Part shown: positions 26,826 through 61,851 of the stretch, in pieces
Numbering within the stretch: position 1 is the stretch's first letter
Layout of the letters: every line of letters begins with the position of its first letter
From: Ridgeia piscesae
Taxonomy: Eukaryota; Annelida; Polychaeta; Sabellida; Siboglinidae
Assembly (NCBI GenBank): GCA_025642075.2
Contig: JAODUO010000064.1
Coordinates: 117,501-181,500 of the forward strand
DNA: 64,000 bases
Direction: 5' to 3'
Notes under the pieces: generated by a model
The model's database searches: none
What the model was told of the DNA's origin: nothing
What the model saw: the letters and a program-made list of their open reading frames with translations, nothing else
Program-made: the position numbers and the translations under genes

Positions 26826-27144
26826 ACTTTATGTTGTGGTGAAAGGCATCGGGTAAACATTGTACAAATAGTTCAAACATAAATTTAGATAATGTAAATA
26901 ATGTGTATGGACAAAGCCCATATAATATGTTTATGGTTTTGTGAGATGGTGCTAAATAAACTAGTCTTGCAGTGCACACCTGTAGTAATAGCACACCACT
27001 TTTAGGTCTCAGAAATTGTTTATGTTAAGGTCAACAATGTCTGAGTTGTGTGTATATCTGAAAAGGTTGTGTGACCATTACAGGTGGATCAACGCACTGA
27101 AGTCGTCCATTGGCAAATGGGTGAAGACAGAAGATGCAGACTGA
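6720..27144 (+). CDS. PDZ-PH-PH protein with N-terminal repeated motif (complete, 10 exons)
   Basis: Coding exons: 6720-7998, 9275-9457, 12174-12275, 13457-13567, 16249-16418, 20088-20233, 21196-21238, 21748-21934, 25752-25887, 27084-27144. All have GT/AG borders and compatible phases; the sum is 2418 nt (805 residues plus stop). Residues 1-430 are acidic, Ser-rich and apparently disordered, with five copies of [17 protein letters not shown]. Residues about 488-560 form a PDZ domain (GYGFHLSGG carboxylate loop, then [16 protein letters not shown]). PH1 is about 581-672 ([10 protein letters not shown] ... WAGVLANM) and PH2 about 704-799 ([12 protein letters not shown] ... [12 protein letters not shown]). 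Family knowledge: the basic KxWKxR patch before the second strand is typical of phosphoinositide-binding PH domains, so a membrane-recruited scaffold is inferred. The architecture recalls vertebrate PDZPH1, but orthology is only a guess. Start chosen as the first in-frame ATG; no upstream coding exon was seen. Confidence 0.87.
7999..9274 (+). other. PDZ-PH intron 1
   Basis: 1.3 kb, A+T-rich. I see no repeat array, RNA gene or hidden exon in it. Confidence 0.7.
9275..9457 (+). CDS. PDZ-PH gene exon 2
   Basis: Acceptor TTCTAG|GT, donor ACTG|GTCAGT, phase 1 at both ends, 61 codons. It encodes a Ser/Thr- and Lys/Arg-rich linker ([20 protein letters not shown]) leading into the PDZ domain. Confidence 0.85.
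9528..9885. repeat. Dispersed repeat, copy B
   Basis: Second copy of the element at 2124-2460, same orientation. It carries a roughly 20-nt insertion near 9800 relative to copy A (ACCAGTTGCTCTAGTGAATA region) and ends at TACTGGCCAG. Confidence 0.85.
11587..11740. repeat. (GAGT)n microsatellite
   Basis: About 38 near-perfect GAGT units. Confidence 0.97.
11822..12085. repeat. Compound (TA)n / (TATG)n / (ATACAT)n microsatellite
   Basis: 260 bp of alternating purine-pyrimidine sequence. Open frames on both strands here are spurious (Y/I/T/H-only proteins). Confidence 0.96.
12174..12275 (+). CDS. PDZ-PH gene exon 3 (PDZ first half)
   Basis: Acceptor TTTCAG|AG, donor CCAG|GTACAG, phase 1 at both ends. 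It encodes [20 protein letters not shown] and then the [10 protein letters not shown] strand; GYGF is the PDZ carboxylate-binding loop (GLGF variant). Confidence 0.88.
12670..12985. repeat. ~50-bp minisatellite
   Basis: Five to six imperfect copies of a unit containing GAGCCAAATGGCGCATGGCA, CTATCAGTGACTGGTGGAGC and ATGTAGTCTA, with partial units in the middle. Confidence 0.85.
13195..13325. repeat. (ATAC)n microsatellite
   Basis: Near-perfect CATA repeats with a few interruptions, preceded by shorter tracts at 13060-13080 and a TA-rich stretch at 13141-13185. Confidence 0.95.
13457..13567 (+). CDS. PDZ-PH gene exon 4 (PDZ second half)
   Basis: Acceptor TTGTCAG|GA, donor CAAA|GTAAGT. It encodes [35 protein letters not shown]: the classic PDZ alpha-A / beta-D and alpha-B segments. 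The alpha-B position that usually carries the class I His is not His here (SVDEVIEII), so a class II or atypical ligand is likely. Confidence 0.88.
13568..16248 (+). other. PDZ-PH intron 4, with decayed dispersed repeat copies
   Basis: 2.7 kb. Stretches around 13812-14150, 14590-14800 and 15340-15790 resemble each other: all contain GCATAGA..., ACACAAGAAAT..., GGGC-CTC-C-AAAA-GC-AAA and ...TTGCCTG/TTGCCTAG in the same order, and the first and third share GTCCAAAGG/TCAGGAACCATT-like text. I read this as two or three very old copies of one interspersed repeat. No coding exon is seen. Confidence 0.5.
16249..16418 (+). CDS. PDZ-PH gene exon 5 (PH1 first half)
   Basis: Acceptor CTGACAG|GT, donor GACCAG|GTAGGT, phase 0 at the end. 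It encodes [20 protein letters not shown] and LYYYKTDQ, i.e. PH strands 1-4 with a basic phosphoinositide patch. Its final ~19 nt and its donor are the seed of the 41-bp array that follows. Confidence 0.9.
16419..19553. repeat. 41-bp minisatellite built from an exon end and its splice donor
   Basis: About 76 head-to-tail copies of GTAGGTCCACGTCCATCCAT + CATTACTACAAGACTGACCG + G, starting exactly at the exon 5 donor. TTACTACAAGACTGACCAG is the 3' end of exon 5, so every unit repeats the exon end, the exon/intron border and GTAGGT. Variants are CAG|GTAGGT and CGG|GTAGGT; some units are 40 bp. Reading on from exon 5 hits TAG within 20 codons, so use of any later donor would truncate the protein. 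Confidence 0.97.
19554..20087 (+). other. Remainder of PDZ-PH intron 5
   Basis: 530 nt of A+T-rich sequence after the 41-bp array. Nothing recognised. Confidence 0.7.
20088..20233 (+). CDS. PDZ-PH gene exon 6 (PH1 second half)
   Basis: Acceptor CTCCCAG|GAC, donor AACAG|GTAATG. It encodes [20 protein letters not shown], then [20 protein letters not shown] and RDMNR, matching PH strands 5-7. Confidence 0.9.
20234..21747 (+). other. PDZ-PH introns 6 and 7
   Basis: Apart from micro-exon 7 (21196-21238), only a purine-rich GAGACA/GACAGA tract at about 21510-21680 stands out. No other feature seen. Confidence 0.7.
21196..21238 (+). CDS. PDZ-PH gene exon 7 (PH1 C-terminal helix)
   Basis: A 43-nt micro-exon between TTGTAG and AAG|GTGAGT, encoding (R)[14 protein letters not shown]. 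The Trp is the invariant PH helix Trp. Phases 2 and 0 fit exons 6 and 8 exactly. Confidence 0.85.
21748..21934 (+). CDS. PDZ-PH gene exon 8 (PH2 first half)
   Basis: Acceptor GTTATAG|AAG, donor CAAG|GTGGGT. It encodes [20 protein letters not shown] and [19 protein letters not shown]. The frame stays open for about 900 codons into the following pyrimidine-rich array, but those codons are intron. Confidence 0.9.
21936..24662. repeat. 30-bp homopyrimidine minisatellite
   Basis: About 90 copies of CCTCCCTCCTTTCTTTCCTC + TCCCTTGTTA, beginning almost at the exon 8 donor; from about 23600 the unit drifts to longer CCTCCCTTCTTTCCTTCCTC types. The plus strand is nearly free of AG, so it offers no 3' splice site. 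Because the unit is a multiple of three, all plus frames stay open for hundreds of codons; these are not genes. Confidence 0.97.
24663..24989 (+). mobile_element. 5'-truncated LINE 3' end inserted in the pyrimidine array
   Basis: The array stops at ...CTCTCTCCC and is followed by a frame reading [19 protein letters not shown], the usual last residues of a non-LTR retrotransposon reverse transcriptase (FKKRLK). Then come about 250 nt of untranslated sequence, (GTT)n, AATAAA and (CATT)n. Array-like text (CCCTTGTTAAATCCCTCCCTTGTTACTTCC) resumes at about 24990. Confidence 0.7.
24990..25751 (+). other. Rest of PDZ-PH intron 8
   Basis: About 50 nt of leftover pyrimidine array, then 700 nt of A+T-rich sequence with nothing recognised. 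Confidence 0.65.
25752..25887 (+). CDS. PDZ-PH gene exon 9 (PH2 second half)
   Basis: Acceptor TCGCACAG|GT, donor GCTAG|GTAGGT. It encodes [20 protein letters not shown], then [20 protein letters not shown] and QTDYAR. Confidence 0.9.
26611..26825. repeat. (TA)n microsatellite in PDZ-PH intron 9
   Basis: 215 bp of TA with TATG/TGTA interruptions. The rest of intron 9 (25888-27083) shows nothing else. Confidence 0.96.
27084..27144 (+). CDS. PDZ-PH gene exon 10 (terminal)
   Basis: Acceptor CATTACAG|G. It encodes [19 protein letters not shown] and a TGA at 27142-27144. Trp is the conserved PH helix residue. The protein ends seven residues after the helix, so no C-terminal tail is present. Confidence 0.9.
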
Positions 27145-30100
27145 CCAGTGGCCTTTAGGGGCCATCTCCAAAGTGCTTGTGACAATTAGGGGTCGTTTCA
27201 TGGTGAACAAATGGCCAAAAGTAAAGAGGGTAAATTCAATATGAATTAGACATTATTGTAATGGTAGCATCATTACAGGGGTAGCCTCCAAAATGTGTGT
27301 CTTATGTAAGATATTGTGATAGAGATCTACTTTCACAGGGTAAGCATAAGAATTGCATTGCTTCACCAAGAAGTGAAAACATTTATAGGAGTTGTAGGGT
27401 AAAAATTCATTACGGTGTCTTTTCCATCCATAAATTGACCATTCCCAATCTCAGTTCTACTCGGACATATGAACTCCTTGACCATATCTTGATCAATAAA
27501 ACAAAATGTTCTACTAAATGTTATACAGCCCTGGATACCCTAAGTGTGGTACTAGCTCATTCTTGCACATGGACAGTCATAATAAAACTACCAGATATGT
27601 GTAATTGTGTACATAAATCATGAATTAATATGTACTATACAATTGTTATTACAAAAGTGTGTTGACTGGCTTACACATATCTGAGACTAGCAAGTTCAGT
27701 TTCATGCACATGTAAACTCAAGATTTAAATAATATTCAAATGTACTAGAATAATAAATAAATGTAAGATGCTAGACTTCATGTTCACTAGTGTTGTTAAG
27801 AGCTCTTAAACCTGATTTTGCACTTTAAGATCAATTTTGATCCTTAAGAGTGATCTTAAATATCTGAACTGTAGCCACCACGATGCACCAGCGGAACATC
27901 GTCACTGGTGTGTTTGATAGAAATAGTGTCCTTGATAACACAGCAGTTGAACATAATGATGTAATTTAACAATGGATTTTGTTTAATGATGAATTTTCCT
28001 TAAGAGCTCTTTATCAGAGTGAAATTGTTCTCTGATTTAGTTGCTCAGTGGAAGGTCACAAGTTTAAGGAGATGAAGAGTTTTGGGGATAGTTTTGAGTT
28101 TACTCATTGTCATTCTCATAAGCCAATGATGGCAGTTGACAACAGTAACCCTGTCAGATATCTACACAACATATGGAAGTTAGCTGAATCAGTTGTGCTT
28201 TTTGTATAGTAACTGACTCCATTGAGCTAGGCTGTGCCACTGTGAGAACAAAGCATGTGCCAAGCAGCCAGCCAAGTAGTTATGTGTATTAAGGTTATTA
28301 CATGAATAAATACAACCAGTTTAAACCTCAGGAATTTAGCAAGGTGATATGCTAAATGGTACCTGCACAAGTGTAATTCTCAGTGGTCTCTGGCACGCCA
28401 GGAAAGTGAGTGTGTATCATATGGATGTACACACTGTAATGAACATTGGAAATTACTGCCAACTCAAACACCCTTCACTGACAACTTGAGTTAGACTGGT
28501 GACTTGCTAAGTTGCTTTACATTTTGGGTGATCACTAAAGTTATGATTTTATGTAACAAGCCAGTAACATTTCATTGTGTGTCCGTGTATGGCGAAAACA
28601 GACTACATGTACAGTATGTTGATGTGTTTCTTAATAAGGAGACAATTTATGACGAGACAATGGCAACTCCAAGGACGGAGAACTGCCTGATAGTTAGTGT
28701 TAGTTATACACAAACAATATTCTGAGTGTTGGATGTTATAAAATTATATACATACTGTGTTGTTACTTACTATTGTGTTACTAATTGTATACCGGTTATG
28801 GTAATCATGTAAATATATTAGATAATCGTTAACATTAACATTAACAAAATGTGACAAGCCACAGTGAGCCAGATAGTAAATTGCACTGGCCTATTTTTCA
28901 CCCAATGCACTTTCAATGTCCATTGTCCCAACCAATTATCCCAAAAAAATATCCTAGCATAAATATATGGTTGCAACTGATTGTACACATAGCTCACATT
29001 CAAGCTTAGTTTTCTCAGAATGTCACTTTTTTAAAGTTTGCTTAGTTTAAAACTAAAAAAAGCCTAATATATTTCTACAAGTTATGTATAATTTTATACT
29101 CATAATTTGCGGAATCAAAAAGGTTACAGAACTCCATTTTGCAGCTTAATAACCTAATTTTTGTGGCAGTTCACATTTAAAATTACAATCAACCATTCAG
29201 TATGTGTGTGTGTGCCATAATATAATCATGAATACAGAAAAGGTATATATCAATTAATATCAAGAAGTATATTTACTTAGATTTCCTTTACCTTGCCGTC
29301 TAAATATATCATTACATGTTTAGAAACAATAAGCCTTACGCGGTCAGATGCTCAAGGTTTTACATTTCTTGTATTTCTGAGAGGGCTTATAATAGCTGGA
29401 AAATATGTTGTTGTGTTTTACTGAAATAATGTTGTTAAGTGTTTGTTGACAGATGTTATTCTGATATGCAAAATACATGTTTTATTTACTGTGTTGTAAT
29501 GATAATGTATATATACAATTGTATGTATATATACATATTGTATGGATAATGAATATATACAATGCATTAGACAAGTCTACATTTGTGTGTAATGTTTTGT
29601 AATGTAGTACTCAAAACATATCTTTGCCACCATGATTTATATGGTAAAACTTAACAATCATATCATTTATAGAGCATTCCACTAGCGGTTACCCAGAGAG
29701 TGTTATTTGGAGAACATATTGTGCTATGACTAATGAAATGTATATTTTTTAACATTTTACAATTTTGATTTAACATTTACTAATACAATAGTTAGTAGTA
29801 CTAGCATTGTAACAATTTTGTTAACATTGCAATTGTTTTTATTACTATTATTCTGAGTTTCGTTTGTTGTTTTATGACCCCGAGTCTGATGGGGTACATG
29901 TGAATAAACTTGAGTGAACCAGTCAGGGTTAGTGTTGTTTGTTGTCCATGCTGATGCTCTGGTCACTTAAGACAGGATAAAACGACCTCACTGGGTTGCA
30001 ATTCGGTCTGTGTAAACACTGTTTTGGTGTACTCGGTGTACTGTAGCCAACACATTTTACAATATTAGGAAACAAAACATGAGCCGAGTGTAATTTGTGT

Positions 30101-31478
30101 TGGCTACTGCTGATGTTGCCTCTCCTAACAAGTTCCAACCAAACGCACCAAGCATTATCATTTATAATGGACACAACCTGTCAGAGAAGGGTGAAAGCAT
30201 TGATACCTACATGAATATTGAAATGACATGACCAGGATACTAAACACTGTTGGATGCATGTGGAATGTTATGACTGCCTCCTACTCATCTCAAGATCGGA
30301 ATAAAGCAACATGTGGTCTACCATAGCAAATTGGGTCGGATTTATTTCCCTTGACGAATAATCCAAAAAGAATTAAAATTTATAGAAAAAAATATGGTAG
30401 CTATGGGGACTTTTCTTCTTCACACAATCAAACATTTTAAAACCTATTTGCAACATGCCACTTGGAAGTTTCTTTAAACTTTAGCAATATACTGTGGATC
30501 AAAATCTACAGCAGATATTTCAACAAATGAGGTATTATTTTTAAGTTTATAAATCTGTGGCATCTAAAGGATGAACAACACTATTTCACAACTGTGCAAC
30601 TTAAGACCACTTTGCTGAGACAGATCACATACACAGTACACCTAATGACACATCTCGGACAATCCATTGTGTGGATGCGGGTCTGAGATGATAGTTTATT
30701 TTTTAATGCATTCTGGCTGAACTGTTGTGGGGAACTAAGAAAGTGATAACTACTGCTAGAGCCGTGTTCCATTTGCATGTATTGCTTATATTGCTTACGG
30801 TGTATGGTACGCTGTTTTTTTCTAGGGTCATTTCCCATGCTATTTGCAGGAAACATGTAACATGTATGTATGGAATACTGGTTTTTCAAAACCATATAAA
30901 AATACCAGTTCAATGTTACATGGGCCTCAGTACACAGCTACACCTGCTACATCTTACACTGCAATATTAAAGTAATCAGACAAATATTCACGTTTGCCAA
31001 AAACTGTTTTTATTCTTTTCTAACTTGTAATTAGTATACACTCGAGGAATGTGGCTGAACCATGCCATGACAAATGTCACAAAACATCACACCGCTGTTG
31101 GACGAGAGCTGGTAAACATGCATCACTACCTGTGATTTTTGCACCATCTTTTTTCCACCACAAGACAAGACAAGTAAGTGCCTCGTACTGTGTTTTTGCG
31201 CCATAGTCCTGGGTTCGGCACGTTGGCTGGAGGCATTTCACTTTAACATTGCGCCAACATGGCAAGATTACAACTTGTAGTGAACCATTTGCAACGAGAC
31301 AGGCGTTTGTGCAATATGTGTGCTCTCGTGAGCCATCGACCCAACCAGCACCTGACCAGTCAACAACACAAATACTGACTGCACCAATAGTTTGGTGGAG
31401 GGAACACGGGTATCTACACGTCAAACAGCGCAACTGGTATATAGACAGTCAAACACAACCATCACACACCATCGACCG
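27145..31478. other. Region between the PDZ-PH gene and the minus-strand 266-residue gene
   Basis: Contains the 3' ends of two convergent genes. AATAAA at 27495-27500 is about 350 nt after the PDZ-PH stop and could be its poly(A) signal; another candidate is near 27750. The remainder is A+T-rich single-copy-looking sequence with no exon, array or RNA gene that I can support. Confidence 0.55.
31009..31014 (-). terminator. Candidate poly(A) signal of the minus-strand gene
   Basis: TTTATT on the plus strand (AATAAA on the minus strand), about 465 nt past the stop codon at 31479. Position is reasonable, but the hexamer is common in A+T-rich DNA. Confidence 0.35.
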
Positions 31479-32279
31479 TCACTCGTTCACTTGCAGGTGT
31501 AGAAAGTTCTGCGACATCCGCTCAATCTCCTTCCGTTCAAGAACGAAGCTGCAGTTCTCCTTCTCGCTGTTCAACCGCAGCTGTGCGAAGTCCAGTTCAT
31601 CAAGTGACTTTGACCGTGTGACAGTAGCTGCGATTGGTGGCATACACAACATGGTGGCCCCTGGCGTCTTCTCCGGTGTGCTGGGGTTCGAACCGCTGCC
31701 ACTGGCAACCATATACGGCTTCTCACCGCTCAAACCCACAAGGTTCGACGATGATGCCGGGCGAGTTTGTGTAGTGCCCGCCAGGTGGCAGTGCGCATCC
31801 ATATGATTGTGCCACGGAACCTCGTATGGCTTCTTGAATCGGCGCGATGAGCGTGCAAACTTTATACGGGCCAGTCTGTTTGTCCGTGCCTCGTATTTGG
31901 TTGCCTCCTGAAAGTAGTGCTCGCCGAAATTAAGAAACTCGCATGCCGCATAGTGGTCGCACTGGGGATCCTTCATTGCCGAATTCCCATCTGTTGTTAC
32001 TTTTCGCGAAACGCCAACGACATAACTTGTGTTTAGCTGCACTATCTGATAGCCGCCCTTAACGGGGCTGTTTAGTGGGGTTACACATGATAAAGCATCC
32101 TGGCTTGGTTCGCTGTGTGAGCGGTCGCGTCGTCTCGTCTCCAGCAGAAACTGCCGTCTACTGTCGGTGACCGTACTGAGCATGCCCAGCTCGTTGAGCG
32201 CTGAGTCAAGGGCGACACTCTGTGAGCGCGTTGGCAATGGTGGAGGCTGACAGCAGAAACAGGGTTCTCTCACCTCCAT
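31479..32279 (-). CDS. Unrecognised 266-residue protein (probably complete CDS in one exon)
   Basis: An uninterrupted minus-strand frame, far richer in G+C and CpG than its flanks. The ORF stays open upstream to 32312, but the plus-strand text CTGTCAACAG reads as an acceptor (CTGTTGACAG|GTTGC on the minus strand, AG at 32295-32294), so translation probably starts at ATG 32279 in the context ACAACATGG. A tiny out-of-frame upstream ATG lies just before it. The protein begins MEVREPCFCCQPPPLP and has Ser/Arg-rich phospho-site-like stretches (RRRDRSHSEPS). Near its C-terminus it has ATVTRSKSLDELDFAQLRLN followed by a charged, probably helical ERKEIERMSQNF. No signal peptide, membrane segment or catalytic motif is seen, and I cannot name a family. 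The shadow frame on the plus strand (31249-31806) is not a gene. Confidence 0.75.
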   Translation of the reverse strand: MEVREPCFCCQPPPLPTRSQSVALDSALNELGMLSTVTDSRRQFLLETRRRDRSHSEPSQDALSCVTPLNSPVKGGYQIVQLNTSYVVGVSRKVTTDGNSAMKDPQCDHYAACEFLNFGEHYFQEATKYEARTNRLARIKFARSSRRFKKPYEVPWHNHMDAHCHLAGTTQTRPASSSNLVGLSGEKPYMVASGSGSNPSTPEKTPGATMLCMPPIAATVTRSKSLDELDFAQLRLNSEKENCSFVLERKEIERMSQNFLHLQVNE

Positions 32280-32293
32280 GTTGTCATAGCAAC

Positions 32294-34183
32294 CTGTCAA
32301 CAGAACATGCATCGGGTAAATATGTGCTGTTTTGTGATAAGAATAACTGCAATGCGATGAAAATAACAGCTGACAGTATATAATTTTATATATATCATTT
32401 TATGAAAATTTTGATTTATTTTACAAACCAATTAACATAACTCAGCCAGATGCAAAACAAATACTTCTGATAACTGGTAAGTTATTTAATTATCCATCTT
32501 GATATATAATACATATCACAATTGATACATTACCAGGCCAGATCAAATGAATATGATAATTTTAAGACAGTTTTAAAAACAGTGCTCACAATATGTACAT
32601 GCAATGGTATATGGCTTGGGACTTTGGGTATGTTTGTTTCATTAAACTAACCTCTTAACCGAGACAAAATAATTAGGTATATCCAACATCTAAACTAAAC
32701 TAGTTGTCAGTTAGGTAACATTGAGTTATGTAATTCAGTGAATGCATTAGCATATAACTGACTAGAAAAAAACATACAATATTACCATCAGACGCATGTA
32801 CCAACTGATCTGACATCTGGACATCATAAAATATTAAAAACAGGAAGTTGGTTCTCAGGTATATGTTGGGAGCTATAAGTACATAATATAAATATCAAAT
32901 CAATCACAACAGACCAATTCCACTAGAAAAATAGAAGAAAAATGCTGAATGCTAAAATAATTGAAATGAGTATACTTTGATCATTAATATAAATTGGTTG
33001 TCTTTCATGCTTTAGTATCTCATTATTGTCAGGTAATTTGTGTCAAGTGATGTACAAATGTTAAAATATACACAAAACATGTATATTGCATATGCATGTT
33101 AATTTACTCCTACACTGGATGCTGCATGCATTGAGCTCTTGTCTATTTCTACCAGGTTATTATCTTAATTCAGTGGAGTAACATACATAAACAGATAAAA
33201 GCTTATAATGAATGTATTTGAATCAAGTTGAAATAAACAGTAGTTATCACTTAACATTATATAGTTACTATATACACAGTGACACTGACAATAAAATGGA
33301 CTAACACACACTATATGCCTATGCACAGCCTACCTTGGTTTGATTTCAGAAACATAAATATAGTCTCTATAGTTACTATCTACTAGTCTGTGCATATAGT
33401 GATGATTGATCTGACTTAATCATAGCATAGGCTATAGCCCATAGGCATAGCCTAAAAATACGACTCGGCCTCATGTCATATTTAGCTGAACATTGAAATA
33501 ACAATTAGCTTACAGTTACAGGTCTTGTAATCCACAAGTTTTGGCCTACGAAAACACACATATTGTGCTTTCATGGTGGAACGCTTCAAAATCAAACGCA
33601 TTAAATATATCCAATTGTTCTAGGCTACGCCTTTTGACAGCACCAAGTTATGCGCATATTATTTAGACGTAAACAAGATGCGACGCGCCACGCCACAACA
33701 AAACGGCAGCTCTCGTGTTTACACTTCTATGCAAATGAGTCATGACATAGCCGGCTTTTGTTATCACGGCAAAGTGTATCAGTGTAACGAAATAAGACAT
33801 TGTTTTCAAAAACCAACAAGCTCAATTGATCATCAATGTGTGTACTATATGCTAGCACAATTGTGTAAACTATCGATGCTCATGGGTTGCATTTTATTAC
33901 ACATTTCTAAGCTTACCAATTTGTTTCCAGGAGCTCGTTGCGCCCAATGAAGCAAATCGCGAGAGCTGGTCACCAAACGAGAACTGAACTAAATTTAGAA
34001 AGTAATGCGAACTCAATTACACAAATATGTCAGGACATTGATTATACATTTTGTTTTTAAATAACAACCAATTACAAGATGAAGCAAGACATACTAATTT
34101 TATCACGATGACATTTATTATTTCTTACTTTCGTATTTACAGATGTGACTACACGAGATTTTACTTCGCCAGGAGCGGCAGAA
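32294..34183. promoter_or_regulatory. Candidate shared promoter region between the minus-strand gene and TUBGCP5
   Basis: The two genes are head to head. The interval from the acceptor at 32294 to the TUBGCP5 ATG must hold the 5' intron and first exon of the minus gene and the TUBGCP5 5' UTR. A slightly CpG-richer patch at about 33660-33980 (GATGCGACGCGCCACGCC) is the best spot for a bidirectional start. A 5' UTR exon of TUBGCP5 may begin after TATTTACAG at 34142. No TATA box is convincing. Confidence 0.35.
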
Positions 34184-59187
<25,004 letters not shown>

Positions 59188-59254
59188 GTCAGTTCTCTCT
59201 GTACAGTCACGTCTCGTTACAACGTGCCTCGTTATGATGCTGATCAGATATAAC

Positions 59255-60196
59255 ACAGTCAGAGTGACCGTGATAGACTTGAAGCAGTCAGGGTGACCGT
59301 TAAAGACTTGAAGCAGTCAGGGTGACCGTGACAGACTTGAAGCAGTCAGGGTGACCGTGATAGACTTGAAGCAGTCAGGGTGACCTTGACTAACTTGAAG
59401 CAGTCAGGGTGACCGTGACAGACTTGAAGCAGTCAGGGTGACCGTTATAGACTTGAAGCAGCCAGGGTGACCGTGACAGACTTGAAGCAGTCAGGGTGAC
59501 CGTGACAGACTTGAAGCAGTCAGGGTGACTGTTATAGACTTGAAGCAGTCAGGGTGACCGTTATAGACTTGAAGCAGTCAGGGTGACCGTGACAGACTTG
59601 AAGCAGTCAGGGTGACCGTGACAGACTTGAAGCAGTCAGGGTGACCGTGACAGACTTGAAGCAGTCAGGGTGACCGTGACAGACTTGAAGCAGTCAGGGT
59701 GACCGTGACAGACTTGAAGCAGTCAGGGTGACCGTGATAGACTTGAAGCAGTCAGGGTGACCGTGACAGACTTGAAGCAGTCAGGGTGACCGTGACAGAC
59801 TTGAAGCAGTCAGGGTGACCGTGACAGACTTGAAGCAGTCAGGGTGACCGTGACAGACTTGAAGCAGTCAGGGTGACCGTGACAGACTTGAAGCAGTCAG
59901 GGTGACCGTGACAGACTTGAAGCAGTCAGGGTGACCGTGACAGACTTGAAGCAGTCAGGGTGACCGTGACAGACTTGAAGCAGTCAGGGTGACCGTGACA
60001 GACTTGAAGCAGTCAGGGTGACCGTGACAGACTTGAAGCAGTCAGGGTGACCGTTATAGACTTGAAGCAGTCAGGGTGACCGTGACAGACTTGAAGCAGT
60101 CAGGGTGACCGTTATAGACTTGAAGCTGTCAGGGTGACCGTGACAGACTTGAAGCAGTCAGGGTGACCGTTATAGACTTGAAGCAGTCAGGGTGAT
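59255..60196. repeat. 30-bp minisatellite in TUBGCP5 intron 17
   Basis: About 31 copies of GTGACCGTGACAGACTTGAA + GCAGTCAGGG, starting about 70 nt after the exon 17 donor, with GTTATAGAC and GTGATAGAC variants. Confidence 0.97.
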
Positions 60197-60199
60197 TAG

Positions 60200-61851
60200 A
60201 TGTTGATGTTGAAACATGCCTGGTGTCTGAGTGGTGTGTTTGAAGTCGAAACATGCCTGATGACTTTAAACTGTCGGTTTGACGTTGAAAAAGACTTGGC
60301 AGTCAGTTGTGTGTTTGATGTTGAAACATGCCTGGTGTCTGAGTTGTGTGTTTGATGTTGAAACATGCCTGGTGTCTGAGTGGTGTGTTTGATGTTGAAA
60401 CATGCCTGGTGTCTGAGTTGTGTGTTTGATGTTGAAACATGCCTGGTGTCTGAGTTGTGTGTTTGATGTTGAAACATGCCTGGTGTCTGAGTTGTGTGTT
60501 TGATGTTGAAACATGCCTGGTGTCTGAGTTGTGTGTTTGATGTTGAAACATGCCTGGTGTCTGAGTTGTGTGTTTGATGTTGAAACATGCCTGGTGTCTG
60601 AGTTGTGTGTTTGATGTTGAAACATGCCTGGTGTCTGAGTGGTGTGTTTGATGTGAAACATGCCTGGTGTCTGAGTTGTGTGTTTGATGTTGAAACATGC
60701 CTGGTGTCTGAGTTGTGTGTTTGATGTTGAAACATGCCTGGTGTCTGAGTTGTGTGTTTGATGTTGAAACATGCCTGGTGTCTGAGTTGTGTGTTTGATG
60801 GTGAAACATGCCTGGTGTCTGAGTTGTGTGTTTGATGTTGAAACATGCCTGGTGTCTGAGTGGTGTGTTTGATGTTGAAACATGCCTGGTGTCTGAGTTG
60901 TGTGTTTGATGTTGAAACATGCCTGGTGTCTGAGTGGTGTGTTTGATGTTGAAACATGCCTGGTGTCTGAGTGGTGTGTTTGATGTTGAAACATGCCTGG
61001 TGTCTGAGTTGTGTGTTTGATGTTGAAACATGCCTGGTGTCTGAGTGGTGTGTTTGATGTTGAAACATGCCTGGTGTCTGAGTTGTGTGTTTGATGTTGA
61101 AACATGCCTGGTGTCTGAGTGGTGTGTTTGATGTTGAAACATGCCTGGTGTCTGAGTGGTGTGTTTGATGTTGAAACATGCCTGGTGTCTGAGTGGTGTG
61201 TTTGATGTTGAAACATGCCTGGTGTCTGAGTGGTGTGTTTGATGTTGAAACATGCCTGGTGTCTGAGTGGTGTGTTTGATGTTGAAACATGCCTGGTGTC
61301 TGAGTGGTGTATTTGATGTTGAAACATGCCTGGTGTCTGAGTGGTGTGTTTGATGTTGAAACATGCCTGGTGTCTGAGTGGTGTGGTTGATGTTGAAACA
61401 TGCCTGGTGTCTGAGTGGTGTGTTTGATGTTGAAACATGCCTGGTGTCTGAGTGGTGTGTTTGATGTTGAAACATGCCTGGTGTCTGAGTGTGTGTTTGA
61501 TGTTGAAACATGCCTGGTGTCTGAGTGGTGTGTGTTTGATGTTGAAACATGCCTGGTGTCTGAGTTGTGTGTTTGATGTTGAAACATGCCTGGTGTCTGA
61601 GTGGTGTGTGTTTGATGTTGAAACATGCCTGGTGTCTGAGTTGTGTGTTTGATGGTGAAACATGCCTGGTGTCTGAGTGGTGTTTTGATGTTGAAACATG
61701 CCTGGTGTCTGAGTTGTATGTTTGATGGTGAAACATGCCTGGTGTCTGAGTGTGTGTTTGATGGTGAAACATGCTTGGTGTCTGAGTTGTGTGTTTGATG
61801 TTGAAACATGCCTGGTGTCTGAGTTGTGTGTTTGATGTTGAAACATGCCTG
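60200..61851. repeat. 37-bp minisatellite, left part
   Basis: About 45 copies of TTTGATGTTGAAACATGCCT + GGTGTCTGAGTTGTGTG (TGG/TTG variants). The array directly follows the 30-bp array. It is cut at ...CATGCCTG by the Harbinger element. Minus-strand frames of over 500 codons are artefacts. Confidence 0.97.

Noticed and set aside
31249..31806. 185-codon plus-strand frame
   Set aside because: Antisense to the longer, compositionally coherent minus-strand frame 31479-32279; it crosses that gene's stop into A+T-rich sequence and shows no domain.
33678..33950. 90-codon plus-strand frame upstream of TUBGCP5
   Set aside because: Protein is unlike any family I know and it lies in the presumed promoter/5' UTR interval; chance frame more likely.
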